A stretch of 38,375 bases of DNA from JAJZEO01 sp964477345 (GTDB lineage Bacteria; Chlamydiota; Chlamydiia; Chlamydiales; 2-12-FULL-49-11): positions 1 to 38,375 of the forward strand of contig CAYZDL010000016.1 in NCBI GenBank assembly GCA_964477345.1, in the 5' to 3' direction. The notes below the pieces were generated by a model. The model saw only the letters and a list, made by a program, of their open reading frames with translations. It made no database searches and was not told the origin of the DNA. How positions within the stretch are numbered: the first letter of the stretch is position 1; each line of letters begins with the position of its first letter. Position numbers and translations under genes: made by a program. This document shows, piece by piece, positions 30,746-38,375 of this stretch.

Positions 30746-31584
30746 TGAACCTTTTTCCAAGAGGTCTAGCAATTCGTATAATCTCTTTGATGGCTATTGC
30801 CTTTCATTTAAAGGGAGAGGCTTTACTTGTTGAAGAACCTTGGTTTTGTCCACCTTTTCAGTTTCATGCCGGAACTGACGTAGAGGTAAGCTTTTTCCCC
30901 GATGTCTATTATGGTATCAATCCTGTGGGGTATTCCTCAACCAACGTAGAATGGAATTTGTATGCCTTGTTTCCTTTCACTGAGACCTTCGATGCTCAAG
31001 CTGAAATTAGCTTTATGCGAACAACAAAGTTGAATTTCAATTTCGAAACAGTTGTGGCGCAAGTAAGAAAGCAATTTCTCAATGACGTTGAAGGAGATTT
31101 TGTCAGTCTTGATGCAGGATTTAACTATAGATTTGTTCCTTCAATACGTCTTACTGATGTGGCTACTCCGTATCATAACATTTCCAATTTTGAACTATTC
31201 AGTGCAATAGGAAAGGAATTTACCAAAGAATTTAAATGGTATTTAAGGACCTTTTTGTGGGCAGGGGTAGGGCAGGCAAATAGAGGGTATCCTTGGGGAA
31301 AATTTAATTTCAACATTCGAGGAAAAGTCCACGCTAATTACGTGGTTGGTGGTGGAGTAAAAGGGTATTTTGGAGCCGGTCCACAAGTAATTGTCAATAT
31401 AGATAAATTTAATTCGTATGCAAGCATTAGACACCGATCAGTTGATGTCTACGCCCAATTTGGTTACATTTCAGACATTTGGGGAGCCATAATGTTCAGG
31501 TACACCAACCGTCCTTATGCTAGATCATATCCAGAACAATACAATGCTTTTCTGATTTCCTACGATTATCCGTTTTCATTTTAA
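30745..31584 (+). CDS. Putative outer-membrane beta-barrel protein
   Basis: 279 residues, not assigned to a named family. The start ATG 30745 overlaps the trxB stop (TAATG); earlier in-frame ATGs at 30694 and 30721 lie inside trxB. The N terminus looks like a signal peptide (about residues 1-26, IRIISLMAIAFHLKGEA). The rest is strand-rich with many aromatic and Gly residues in alternating patterns, and it ends in Phe (YDYPFSF), as barrel proteins do. TrxB coupling may only reflect packing. It overlaps the convergent acpS by 9 bp. Role unknown; a barrel is inferred from composition. Confidence 0.7.
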   Translation: MNLFPRGLAIRIISLMAIAFHLKGEALLVEEPWFCPPFQFHAGTDVEVSFFPDVYYGINPVGYSSTNVEWNLYALFPFTETFDAQAEISFMRTTKLNFNFETVVAQVRKQFLNDVEGDFVSLDAGFNYRFVPSIRLTDVATPYHNISNFELFSAIGKEFTKEFKWYLRTFLWAGVGQANRGYPWGKFNFNIRGKVHANYVVGGGVKGYFGAGPQVIVNIDKFNSYASIRHRSVDVYAQFGYISDIWGAIMFRYTNRPYARSYPEQYNAFLISYDYPFSF

Positions 31585-31971
31585 TGCAATGGCTGAGGCT
31601 GTTGCATAATCCCTAGAGTGGGAGATTGAAAGATGGAAAGTAGGGCGCCCAAAGTGCTCGCTGCACTTATTTGAAAGGGTAGCATAAGGTTTGCCATTCG
31701 GATCATTTAAGATTTCAATATCGAGAAAAGCGATGTGTTTCCCGAAGCCTTCCCCTAGGGCTTTAACGATCGCTTCTTTTGCAGAGAAACGCGCGGCAAA
31801 ACGTGGCTCTGGATTTTTGTAACGAAGGCAATGCTCTTGCTCTTTTTTTGTGAAAAGTCTGTCCAGAAAATGCTGGCCATACTTGTTCATAGCCGATCGG
31901 AATCGATCAATCTCAATAATATCAGTCCCGATCCCGATGATCACTTGAGCTAGCTTTAAACTATTATTCAT
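31576..31971 (-). CDS. acpS: Holo-ACP synthase
   Basis: Attaches phosphopantetheine to the Ser36 of acyl carrier protein. Motifs: GIGTDIIEIDRF at the N terminus, RFAARFSAKEAIVKALG in the middle (Asp and Glu that bind Mg) and HLSISHSRDYATA near the end. 131 residues. ATG 31971 overlaps the stop of the PIN/TRAM gene by 8 bp. A GTG at residue 10 could be an alternative start, since family proteins often begin near that point. Chlamydial counterpart: CT100. Confidence 0.94.
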   Translation of the reverse strand: MNNSLKLAQVIIGIGTDIIEIDRFRSAMNKYGQHFLDRLFTKKEQEHCLRYKNPEPRFAARFSAKEAIVKALGEGFGKHIAFLDIEILNDPNGKPYATLSNKCSEHFGRPTFHLSISHSRDYATASAIALK

Positions 31972-33061
31972 GATCGTATGAATGAGTGGTCTCGTACGAA
32001 GATCCTAAAGAAGAATAGGAATGATCATCGACGAGAGCGTTGGTGAAGATGATTCGTCCTGCAGATGTCTGTTTAACTGAGATAACTTGAGTCTCAATTT
32101 GTTCTCCAATGAAGTCACCTCCATTATTGATAACGACCATAGTTCCATCATCAAGATAACCAACCCCTTGTTTTGGCTCTTTTCCATATCTTTGTACTTT
32201 GATTACAAGGCTTTCCCCCGGAGGAGTGACAGGCTTTAAAAGATTAGAGAGATTATTGATGTTTATATAGAGGGTGTCATCAGCTTGAAGTTGTTGTGTC
32301 CGGTTTGCATCAGAAGTTAAAATGTTTGAATTAGTTACTCTTGCAAGTCGGGTTACTTTATGAGAAACATCGCCTAGTTCAGGGAAATCAGAATCATTAT
32401 AGCGCAATCCTAGAGCCTTCATTGATTCTAATTTTTTAATGACTTCAAGTCCCTTGCGAACTCTTGCCTTGGTCGTTTCATCGCTGCTCTCTGCTTGTCT
32501 GTTCAATTCTTTAATCAAGAATTTTGGGAGAATGACTGAGCTATTTAGGACGCCAGTTGCAAGAAAATCGGCAAGTCTTGGATCACAAATTGCGTTATAG
32601 TCGCAAATGAGGTCCTTTTTGTTGTAGGTAGATTGCGTAAAACGGACAAAAGGAATGCTCAAATGAATCTCATCTGAGAAACGGAGGGTGAGGATAGTTC
32701 CTAAGTAGCAACCAAGTAAAAAGAAGCCAATCTTTATGATATCGATCGTTGCTGAAGAAATTGGGTTTGTAGAGGAGCCCATATTCACGATGGTATCAAA
32801 AATTAAAGAGAGGGCCTGTCCCATCATATAGCCAAGAAAAAGACCGAAAATGGCAATATTGAAAGTGCGCAAATTAAATTTTCGAAAGAAAGTATCGACG
32901 CCAATAAGGAAAAGGGTGAAGCTGCCGCCTAAACAAGCACCAGTAAGAATCTTCATTGAGGTTGATCCCACAGGATAGGAGATCATGTAAGTCACCATAA
33001 ATAGCATACTTAGAGCCCCAAATAAGATTCTCGTAAACGTTAAAGATTGGGTCATTTCCAT
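31964..33061 (-). CDS. Membrane protein with PIN and TRAM domains (YacL-like)
   Basis: 365 residues. Four N-terminal membrane helices (about 8-125), then a PIN nuclease-like domain (about 150-280) and a TRAM domain (about 285-345, GESLVIKVQRYGKEPKQGVGYLD). The PIN region has CDYNAICDPRLADF and ILTSDANR, which correspond to the usual DTSVIIDGR and TNDAN, so some acidic active-site residues may be altered. Similar to the YacL/PIN-TRAM family of unknown physiological role. ATG 33061 or, better spaced from AGGGAG, ATG 33055. acpS overlaps its end and is coupled. Confidence 0.88.
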   Translation of the reverse strand: MEMTQSLTFTRILFGALSMLFMVTYMISYPVGSTSMKILTGACLGGSFTLFLIGVDTFFRKFNLRTFNIAIFGLFLGYMMGQALSLIFDTIVNMGSSTNPISSATIDIIKIGFFLLGCYLGTILTLRFSDEIHLSIPFVRFTQSTYNKKDLICDYNAICDPRLADFLATGVLNSSVILPKFLIKELNRQAESSDETTKARVRKGLEVIKKLESMKALGLRYNDSDFPELGDVSHKVTRLARVTNSNILTSDANRTQQLQADDTLYININNLSNLLKPVTPPGESLVIKVQRYGKEPKQGVGYLDDGTMVVINNGGDFIGEQIETQVISVKQTSAGRIIFTNALVDDHSYSSLGSSYETTHSYDHE

Positions 33062-33187
33062 TCTCCCTAATTCTAAAATATTGCTTGATCAATTCGCCAA
33101 ACTTAAAATCCGATCTTTATACGATGGATTCTTTTAATAATGGCATTGTAGATATAAATCTTATTTTTGTCGACCCCCTGAAGTTGT

Positions 33188-33215
33188 TTGAACCTTTCTT
33201 GAGGTTAAATAATAT
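33188..33215 (+). promoter_or_regulatory. Candidate lgt promoter
   Basis: TTGAAC (33188-33193), 16-bp spacer, TAATAT (33210-33215). The start would fall near 33222, only about 12 bases before ATG 33234, so the mRNA would have almost no leader; no Shine-Dalgarno is seen. Confidence 0.45.
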
Positions 33216-33233
33216 TCCAGCTATCATGAAACC

Positions 33234-34358
33234 ATGATCCAATCAATTCTTTCTATCGCTTGGTTCTATTGGGATCCGAGTGCTTATATAGTCATCCTCC
33301 CGCTTATTGGAATACCTCTAACTTGGTATGGGCTTTTATTTGCAACCGGTTTTTGGTTAGGGTTTCACATCTTTGTTTTTATGTTTAAGCGATACTTAGC
33401 ATTACAGCCTCGTTTTGTCGATGGAGATATCAATTGGAAGGATGTGTCAAAATCGATTGCCTATGAATTTGGTAAAATTCAGCAGAGGAATTTAGAGAGC
33501 TGTAATCGATTACTAAAAGCCGAGTTACTCCACAATCGGAAAAGGTATAGAGGTAAAAAAGCAAGCTTAATTGAAAGATGTCAGAAGCAAAGAGGAGACG
33601 AGGCTGCGAAGGAATTGGAAAATCGTCTAATTTTAGAGGAAAAGTACCCAAAGATTTTTATCCCCCTTTCTCAAAGGGCGAAAGATTTTGCAGAAAAATT
33701 GATCATCTATGTGATTGTAGCTACTGTTGTAGGAGCCAGACTGGGGCATCTCATTTTCTATGAAAATTTATCTGAATATTTGGCTAATCCAATCACCATT
33801 TTTAAAACATGGGAAGGCGGCTTAGCAAGCCATGGAGGCGTTCTTGCCATTATCTTTTCCTTGTGGTTGTTTTATCGTAAAAGCCGCAAGAAGCATCCCG
33901 ATTTTTCATTGTTCATGCTTTTAGATGAGATTGCGATTCCTACGATGCTTGTGGCATCGTTGATTCGGCTCGGAAATTTCTTTAATCAGGAAATTTTGGG
34001 GACAAAGACGGATCTTCCTTGGGCTGTTGTCTTTGGACATCCAGCAGATGGCAGTGGAGTATTTCCAAGGCATCCTGCACAATTGTATGAATGTTTTTTC
34101 TATCTTGGGATTTTTGTTGTTTTGTGCGTTCTATGGAAGAGATATTCTGATGTTTGGCAACCGGGTCGATTTGCGGGAATAGCAATTTTTGCTTCATTTA
34201 GCTTTCGATTTTTTATTGAATTCATTAAAACCGGACAAAGTCATTGGTTTGATCAGCCTGATACCTTTCTTCTCATGGGGCAGCTATTGAGTTTACCTGT
34301 GGTGTCCATTGGCCTCTATCTGCTCGTTCGTAAGAGCAAGAGAGTCTCTCTGAGTTAA
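33234..34358 (+). CDS. lgt: Prolipoprotein diacylglyceryl transferase with a large insert
   Basis: Attaches diacylglycerol to lipobox cysteines of lipoproteins at the inner membrane. Family motifs: GARLGHLIFY (167-176), EGGLASHGG (His200), the signature RLGNFFNQEILG (245-256; Arg245 essential) and HPAQLYE (280-286). Several membrane helices are visible. Usual length is 260-300; here 374, because about 90 charged residues (about 58-150) lie between the first helix and the GARLG helix. The usual G before the signature Arg is Ile. Its end faces the 649-residue hypothetical, 14 bp apart. Chlamydial counterpart: CT252. Confidence 0.93.
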   Translation: MIQSILSIAWFYWDPSAYIVILPLIGIPLTWYGLLFATGFWLGFHIFVFMFKRYLALQPRFVDGDINWKDVSKSIAYEFGKIQQRNLESCNRLLKAELLHNRKRYRGKKASLIERCQKQRGDEAAKELENRLILEEKYPKIFIPLSQRAKDFAEKLIIYVIVATVVGARLGHLIFYENLSEYLANPITIFKTWEGGLASHGGVLAIIFSLWLFYRKSRKKHPDFSLFMLLDEIAIPTMLVASLIRLGNFFNQEILGTKTDLPWAVVFGHPADGSGVFPRHPAQLYECFFYLGIFVVLCVLWKRYSDVWQPGRFAGIAIFASFSFRFFIEFIKTGQSHWFDQPDTFLLMGQLLSLPVVSIGLYLLVRKSKRVSLS

Positions 34359-34372
34359 TTTTTTTGCGATTT

Positions 34373-36322
34373 CTAATTATAAGACAACGTAGAGGTGATG
34401 AGAGCTCGGCAATGTTCCTCGTTAAAAGGGAAAAGGGGGACTGTCTTTTTGAAAGTAAGGTCCATCTCAGCAATCAAAAGTTCGGGAAATTGTCTTTCTT
34501 GATGTGTGGCTAAGAGATTGTATTGGTATAAGATGTGTCTATCAAAGGAAGAATGATTCTCTTCTTTTCGTTTTTGGTACCAAAGGTATTTGAATAATAT
34601 TTTGATGCGAACTTGGAGAGTTTCAGGCCAGCCAGAAAGAGATTTAAATTTTGCAAGGTAGATGTGAGTCACCTTTGAAATGAACTCTTCGATATCAAAC
34701 GCATGGGGATTGATTTTTTCAAATTCTGATTCTATGCACTTTAATAGAGGATCATTTGTGTCAAAATGGAGATGAGATGCAACCATATCGTTCTGATTTG
34801 TCCAAATCGATAATTTTGATTCTAGACGATCGAGTTCGATAGATCGAAGATTTTTAAGTGAGGAGAGGGTGATTTGGACAATTTTTTTAAAAGGTGCGCT
34901 AGTGTGATCAATGTGAACAGAGGCCATTTCTTCAAAGATGATGCGACGTAAATAACCGGGCAATTTGCTTAAGCATTCGCTCTCTTCTGAAATCACCTTC
35001 CAGATTACGATTTCAAGCTCATCAAAGAGTGAGGTAGGTAGTTTAGGGAGAGCCTCTGCTTGAGAGAATAGTTCGACAAGGGTAGCTAAAAGATGTTTGA
35101 GAGGATCTGCGACCTTTTCTTCTTTCAGATGACGGATTTCTTGATCAACAAACTCATACACCTCTTGTCTCAATACGGGTGTATTGATTTGAAGAGAATC
35201 TGTTGAGAGGGAGTAAACATATTGGATGGCTGCCTCTAAACTCTCTTCTGCATCTGACAAGGAAATTTGAGAGGCAAGCTTGTAGAGGAAAAAAATCCTT
35301 GAGGCAAGGAGAGAATAACATTTTTCCTTATCCAAGTGAGGAGCTATTGAACTTTTTCTCAGTTGAGATTTGATAAAGGCTGTAATTTGGCTAACTTCTT
35401 CCTCTGATAATCGCTTGTGAATTTGTAGATGAGGGTAAAGTTTTTCAGCAAGTAGAGCCATGAGGCCTGGGGTCAATTCTTCGATGTTGCGTATTTTTTC
35501 GAGACCTTTGATGTTCACGAGGTGTTTTTTTATCCGAAGAGATAATTCGTCTTTTGTAAATTTTTCTTGTTTTGCGAGCTCTTCGAGTTGGAACCGCACG
35601 ATCAATTTATCTAGGCTATCGATCGAGTCAAATGGAGCTTTAAAAATTTTATCCTCACCTGCAATCAGATGCTTTTGGACTGCCCAGATAGTACGAGTTA
35701 AATTTTCTAGCTCGGGGCGATCGCCATCAATTGCAGCAATGCACTCTGATATTTTGACAGCGAGTGAATGAGCCATATTATAGGGGTGAAAGTCAGAAGT
35801 AGTTCCTTCTAAGTTCTTCAAATTTTCCCTGATCAAGTAGTCGATATTGAGCTTGCCGTTAGGCTGTAAGGCTCCTTTCTTTTGTTGAATCGTTTGAAGA
35901 TAGTAAAGAACCTTATTCCATGTTTTTTGTAAGGCTGCACTTCCTAAACGATAACCTGGAAATCTCTTAGAAAAATCAGGTAAAATTTCTTTTAGTAGAA
36001 GAGACTGTATCTTTCTAGACCATTTTCTTGGGTTTTTTTCTCTTAGGATTTCCCTCTTGATCCGTTTTGCAAGGAATAAATTCATTTCTGAGAAAGGGTC
36101 ATGAAATTCTTCAGATTCACTTAAAGGAAATAAGAAGGTTTGAGCTTTCAATGAGCTCGTAGTCGAAGGTTTAATAATTCGCGATGTAGGATCTACAGGA
36201 TTTGTTTTATTATCCTTAAAGAAACTATCACTTGAAAACGGGTCGTATTTAGAAAATTGGCTCAAATAATTCAGTAAAAAAATAATTTCAAATATGAGGT
36301 TCCTTCTAAACCATACCATCAT
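34373..36322 (-). CDS. Large helical hypothetical protein (649 aa), unrecognised
   Basis: Unknown. N-terminal hydrophobic segment (about 7-20, LIFEIIFLLNYL) may be a weak anchor or signal; residues 25-85 are polar and Ser/Pro-rich; from about 85 on it is almost entirely predicted alpha-helix, rich in Leu, Glu and Lys, with several amphipathic stretches (KRIKREILREKNPRKWSRK, VLRQEVYEFVDQEIRHLKEE). No enzyme motif seen. Start ATG 36322 lacks a Shine-Dalgarno; ATG 36319 is next. Monocistronic, divergent from ssb and convergent with lgt. It could be a lineage-specific effector or scaffold protein, but this is only possible. Confidence 0.75.
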   Translation of the reverse strand: MMVWFRRNLIFEIIFLLNYLSQFSKYDPFSSDSFFKDNKTNPVDPTSRIIKPSTTSSLKAQTFLFPLSESEEFHDPFSEMNLFLAKRIKREILREKNPRKWSRKIQSLLLKEILPDFSKRFPGYRLGSAALQKTWNKVLYYLQTIQQKKGALQPNGKLNIDYLIRENLKNLEGTTSDFHPYNMAHSLAVKISECIAAIDGDRPELENLTRTIWAVQKHLIAGEDKIFKAPFDSIDSLDKLIVRFQLEELAKQEKFTKDELSLRIKKHLVNIKGLEKIRNIEELTPGLMALLAEKLYPHLQIHKRLSEEEVSQITAFIKSQLRKSSIAPHLDKEKCYSLLASRIFFLYKLASQISLSDAEESLEAAIQYVYSLSTDSLQINTPVLRQEVYEFVDQEIRHLKEEKVADPLKHLLATLVELFSQAEALPKLPTSLFDELEIVIWKVISEESECLSKLPGYLRRIIFEEMASVHIDHTSAPFKKIVQITLSSLKNLRSIELDRLESKLSIWTNQNDMVASHLHFDTNDPLLKCIESEFEKINPHAFDIEEFISKVTHIYLAKFKSLSGWPETLQVRIKILFKYLWYQKRKEENHSSFDRHILYQYNLLATHQERQFPELLIAEMDLTFKKTVPLFPFNEEHCRALITSTLSYN

Positions 36323-36359
36323 TTTTGTCTATAGTGTATTTAGAAAAAAAACTGTTTTA

Positions 36360-36388
36360 AAAACGATCTATTCGTGATATGCTGTCGT
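36360..36388 (+). promoter_or_regulatory. Candidate ssb promoter (extended -10)
   Basis: TATGCT at about 36379-36384 preceded by TG (TGATATGCT), an extended -10, with a poor T-rich -35 about 17 bp upstream. The ssb ATG follows about 27 bases later. Confidence 0.35.
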
Positions 36389-36410
36389 AGCGTAAATAAG
36401 GATGTGTGTT

Positions 36411-36854
36411 ATGAATCATGCCACTGTCGCGGGACATTTAGGATCTGATCCAGAAGTGCGATTTACTTCCGGAGGGCAAAAGGTGACTACTTTGAGAGTT
36501 GCCGCTCGAGCAAGAAAAGATGAGACCATTTGGTGGAAAGTCACTATTTGGGGCGATCAGTTTGATAAATTGATCTCTTATTTGAAAAAGGGGAGTGCGG
36601 TTGTAGTGATGGGTGAGGTGTTAAAACCCGAAGTTTACAGCGACCGAGAAGGGAAAACGCAAGTTTCAATGGGACTTACTGCTTTTCATCTCTCTTTTAG
36701 CCCCTTTGGAAAAGGGAAAAATGGAGAAGAGGGAGCCTCTAAACAACAGGGAGGATTTTCAAATAGCGCAGATTCTTCAGGATTTTCTGCTCCAGCCTTT
36801 GAAAATTCGTTCGGTGGTGGATTGTCCCATCAAGATGATGAGATTCCGTTCTAA
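36411..36854 (+). CDS. ssb: Single-stranded DNA-binding protein
   Basis: Binds single-stranded DNA in replication and repair. ATG 36411 (MNHATVAGHLGSDPEVRF, 147 residues) is preferred: AAGGA lies eight bases before, while the ATG at 36402 is too close to it. OB-fold residues 1-105 (TIWWKVTIWGDQFDKL, KGSAVVVMGEVLKPEVYSD), a Gly/Ser/Gln-rich linker, and the acidic tip DDEIPF that binds partner proteins. Stop overlaps the next start by one base. Confidence 0.95.
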   Translation: MNHATVAGHLGSDPEVRFTSGGQKVTTLRVAARARKDETIWWKVTIWGDQFDKLISYLKKGSAVVVMGEVLKPEVYSDREGKTQVSMGLTAFHLSFSPFGKGKNGEEGASKQQGGFSNSADSSGFSAPAFENSFGGGLSHQDDEIPF

Positions 36855-37666
36855 TGACATCAGAGGTAGTACAAGTCGAATCTGAAGAACATGGTCTTTC
36901 ATTGATCCAAATTTTGAAGGGTAGGTTCTGCTATTCAGGAAAGGCTATCAAACGAGCTATTGATGCCAATGGGTGTTTCATTAATGGCCGTATAGAAAGA
37001 TTCGGTTCTTCTCGTGTAAAGCAAGGAGATCGGATTGACCTCAAGATTGATCGTGGAAGTCGATTGATTGATCGAGAGTTTTCTCTTCTCTATGAAGATG
37101 AAACTCTAAAAGCGGTTTATAAAAATCCGTTTGTTTCGTGTGATCAAACTCACCAATTGCACAGGCTTGATCGAGATACCTCAGGGGTGTTACTTCAATC
37201 TCGTGATCCTCTTTACTATGAGATGTTTCGACAAAGAAAGATGGAGAAAACCTACATTGCTGTTGTTGAAGGACGCCCGAAAGACGATCTTAAGATTATC
37301 GATTTGCCGATAGGAATCAGAAAACGGTATGATGGGCACAAAATTATGCATGTGACGGAGGAGGGGAAGGAGGCAATCACAAAAGTTCGTCTCATAAAAG
37401 AACTTGGCCGGCTTAGCGTTCTTATGCTTTTTCCAAAAACTGGAAGAACTCATCAAATCAGAGTGCACCTAGCGTCTCATGGTTTACCAATAATCGGAGA
37501 TTATGATTATGGGAAATCATTTTCAGTTCAAGCCCCTAGAATGCTTCTTCACGCTTATCAAGTAAGATTTGTTCACCCTTACACAAAGAAAAAAACGGTG
37601 ATTAGAGCTCCTTTGCCAGAAGATATGCTCACTTATATTACTGAAGCTGAGATCTTTTCTCCATAA
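36854..37666 (+). CDS. RluA-family RNA pseudouridine synthase
   Basis: Converts specific uridines of rRNA or tRNA to pseudouridine. N-terminal S4-like RNA-binding domain (about 15-70, GKAIKRAIDANGCFINGR), then the catalytic domain with HRLDRDTSG (catalytic Asp106) and the family end motifs MEKTYIAVVEG and TGRTHQIRVHLASHG. 270 residues. It could be RluC, RluD or an RluA paralog: the target cannot be read from these motifs. Coupled to ssb by TAATG. The last 29 bp overlap the convergent DRTGG-protein gene. Confidence 0.9.
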   Translation: MTSEVVQVESEEHGLSLIQILKGRFCYSGKAIKRAIDANGCFINGRIERFGSSRVKQGDRIDLKIDRGSRLIDREFSLLYEDETLKAVYKNPFVSCDQTHQLHRLDRDTSGVLLQSRDPLYYEMFRQRKMEKTYIAVVEGRPKDDLKIIDLPIGIRKRYDGHKIMHVTEEGKEAITKVRLIKELGRLSVLMLFPKTGRTHQIRVHLASHGLPIIGDYDYGKSFSVQAPRMLLHAYQVRFVHPYTKKKTVIRAPLPEDMLTYITEAEIFSP

Positions 37667-38375
37667 TATTACAAAGCTGTTCTATATCGATATGATTTTG
37701 CATGACAGAAATCGCTTCGTCAACTTTTGATTCGTCTTCAAAAGTGATTTTGGTTGTAAAGCTTGAGATCATTTTCATGGCGGCAAAGCTGCTTTTAGCG
37801 CAATAGAGGGCAGGGATATCGGCCTTTCTAATTTGAGAAACAATGTGTTCTGAAGGGGGAGAGCTCCCTGTAAAAATAAAGCCGGCCTTCAAATCGGAGT
37901 CTGGATGTTTGATCTTATAGTTCCAATGTGCCTTAAGTGTCGCAAATACAATATCTTCTCTTGATGAGGGGGTGATGACCAATTGACCAGGAATGATCAG
38001 TTTTTCGTAGGCTTCAACAGAGGTCGCCACTAATCGATTTGTTTCAAAATGTCTTAATCTATGTGCCTCTCCAGAAAGTAAATGGGTCTTAAATAGAGAT
38101 TCAAAATCTTTCATCGCAGGCATAGTCAATAATTGGTCATAAGGTATGCATCCAAGTAAAGGGATATCCCATCTCTTTAGGGCTCTACTCATATAATCCA
38201 CTACCATCTCTCGTTTCTCTTCCACAACTCGGTTGAGTATAACCCCTGCAATGTTGACTCCGTATTTGTCGCATAGGGCTTTTGTTAAAGCCAATTGATC
38301 GTACGAAGACCCTAATCCTGCTGAGGTGACAATCACCATCTCAAGGTGTAAAAGAGAGGCAACCTTAGCGTTGTT
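37638..38375 (-). CDS. DRTGG/BioD-like ATPase-type protein (5'-truncated)
   Basis: The reading frame is open to the right edge of the window, so the start is outside; ATG 38339 is internal (12 preceding codons read as family-like NNAKVASLLHLE). The N-terminal visible half resembles the BioD/CbiA-like P-loop part of phosphotransacetylase-related proteins (VIVTSAGLGSSYDQL, GVNIAGVILNRV, PLLGCIPYD), the C-terminal half a DRTGG domain (LVITPSSREDIVF, AGFIFTGSSPPS). The N-terminal P-loop is not in view. Pta-like catalytic domain is absent after the DRTGG part; the stop follows. Function unknown. Confidence 0.78.
   Translation of the reverse strand, partial: NNAKVASLLHLEMVIVTSAGLGSSYDQLALTKALCDKYGVNIAGVILNRVVEEKREMVVDYMSRALKRWDIPLLGCIPYDQLLTMPAMKDFESLFKTHLLSGEAHRLRHFETNRLVATSVEAYEKLIIPGQLVITPSSREDIVFATLKAHWNYKIKHPDSDLKAGFIFTGSSPPSEHIVSQIRKADIPALYCAKSSFAAMKMISSFTTKITFEDESKVDEAISVMQNHIDIEQLCNIMEKRSQLQ

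Noticed and set aside
1..38375. tRNA, rRNA, CRISPR arrays, insertion sequences or prophage genes
   Set aside because: Gaps were read for cloverleaf-like or repeat-spacer patterns and for transposase or integrase motifs; none was seen. A tRNAscan or Infernal run would be decisive.

Overview
The window is from an AT-rich member of the Chlamydiae, most likely a family outside Chlamydiaceae (Simkania-, Waddlia- or Parachlamydia-like). The main evidence is gene order. The runs pdhA-pdhB-pdhC, bamA-ompH-lpxD next to recR-fabH-fabD-fabG-acpP, and a HU/IHF-type gene, a conserved hypothetical, accA, an MsbA-like ABC exporter and a DnaQ-like exonuclease closely follow, as I recall it, the Chlamydia trachomatis order CT236-CT247 and CT261-CT267. 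A complete spermidine/putrescine transporter (potABCD), a YkuD L,D-transpeptidase and many lineage-specific proteins suggest an environmental chlamydia. The assignment rests on recalled synteny and protein character; no search was run.

Layout. 1-3.6 kb: 3' part of pepF, HPr, a membrane-anchored GH130-like propeller protein, then a DUF151 nuclease and rpiA on the minus strand. 3.6-4.05 kb: a poorly resolved stretch with one weak small ORF. 4.05-10.7 kb, plus strand: tyrS, HU/IHF, a hypothetical, YkuD, accA and the ABC exporter. 10.7-11.4 kb: DnaQ-like exonuclease, minus strand. 11.5-14.8 kb: pdhABC. 14.8-15.7 kb: a two-helix plus coiled-coil protein resembling an inclusion membrane protein. 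15.7-21.7 kb, minus strand: corA, lpxD, ompH, bamA and recR (transcribed recR to corA). 21.8-24.8 kb: fabH-fabD-fabG-acpP. 24.8-25.7 kb: unknown protein. 25.7-29.6 kb, minus strand: potA-potB-potC-potD. 29.8-31.6 kb: trxB and a putative outer-membrane barrel. 31.6-33.1 kb, minus strand: PIN/TRAM protein and acpS. 33.2-34.4 kb: lgt with a large insert. 34.4-36.3 kb, minus strand: a 649-residue unknown. 36.4-37.7 kb: ssb and an RluA-type pseudouridine synthase. 37.6 kb to the right end, minus strand: 5'-truncated DRTGG/BioD-like protein.

The genes cover two themes. One is envelope and lipid biogenesis: accA, fabHDG, acpP, acpS, lpxD, the MsbA-like exporter, bamA, ompH/skp, lgt and YkuD. The other is central metabolism: the pyruvate dehydrogenase E1 and E2 subunits, rpiA, HPr and trxB. 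Genes are packed tightly, with 1-20 bp same-strand overlaps and several convergent 3' overlaps. Several starts appear to be TTG or GTG behind strong Shine-Dalgarno sequences. I found no rRNA, tRNA, CRISPR array, insertion sequence or phage gene. No clearly new multi-gene system stands out; the most interesting items are the unknown or modified proteins and a terminator that coincides with a promoter downstream of acpP.
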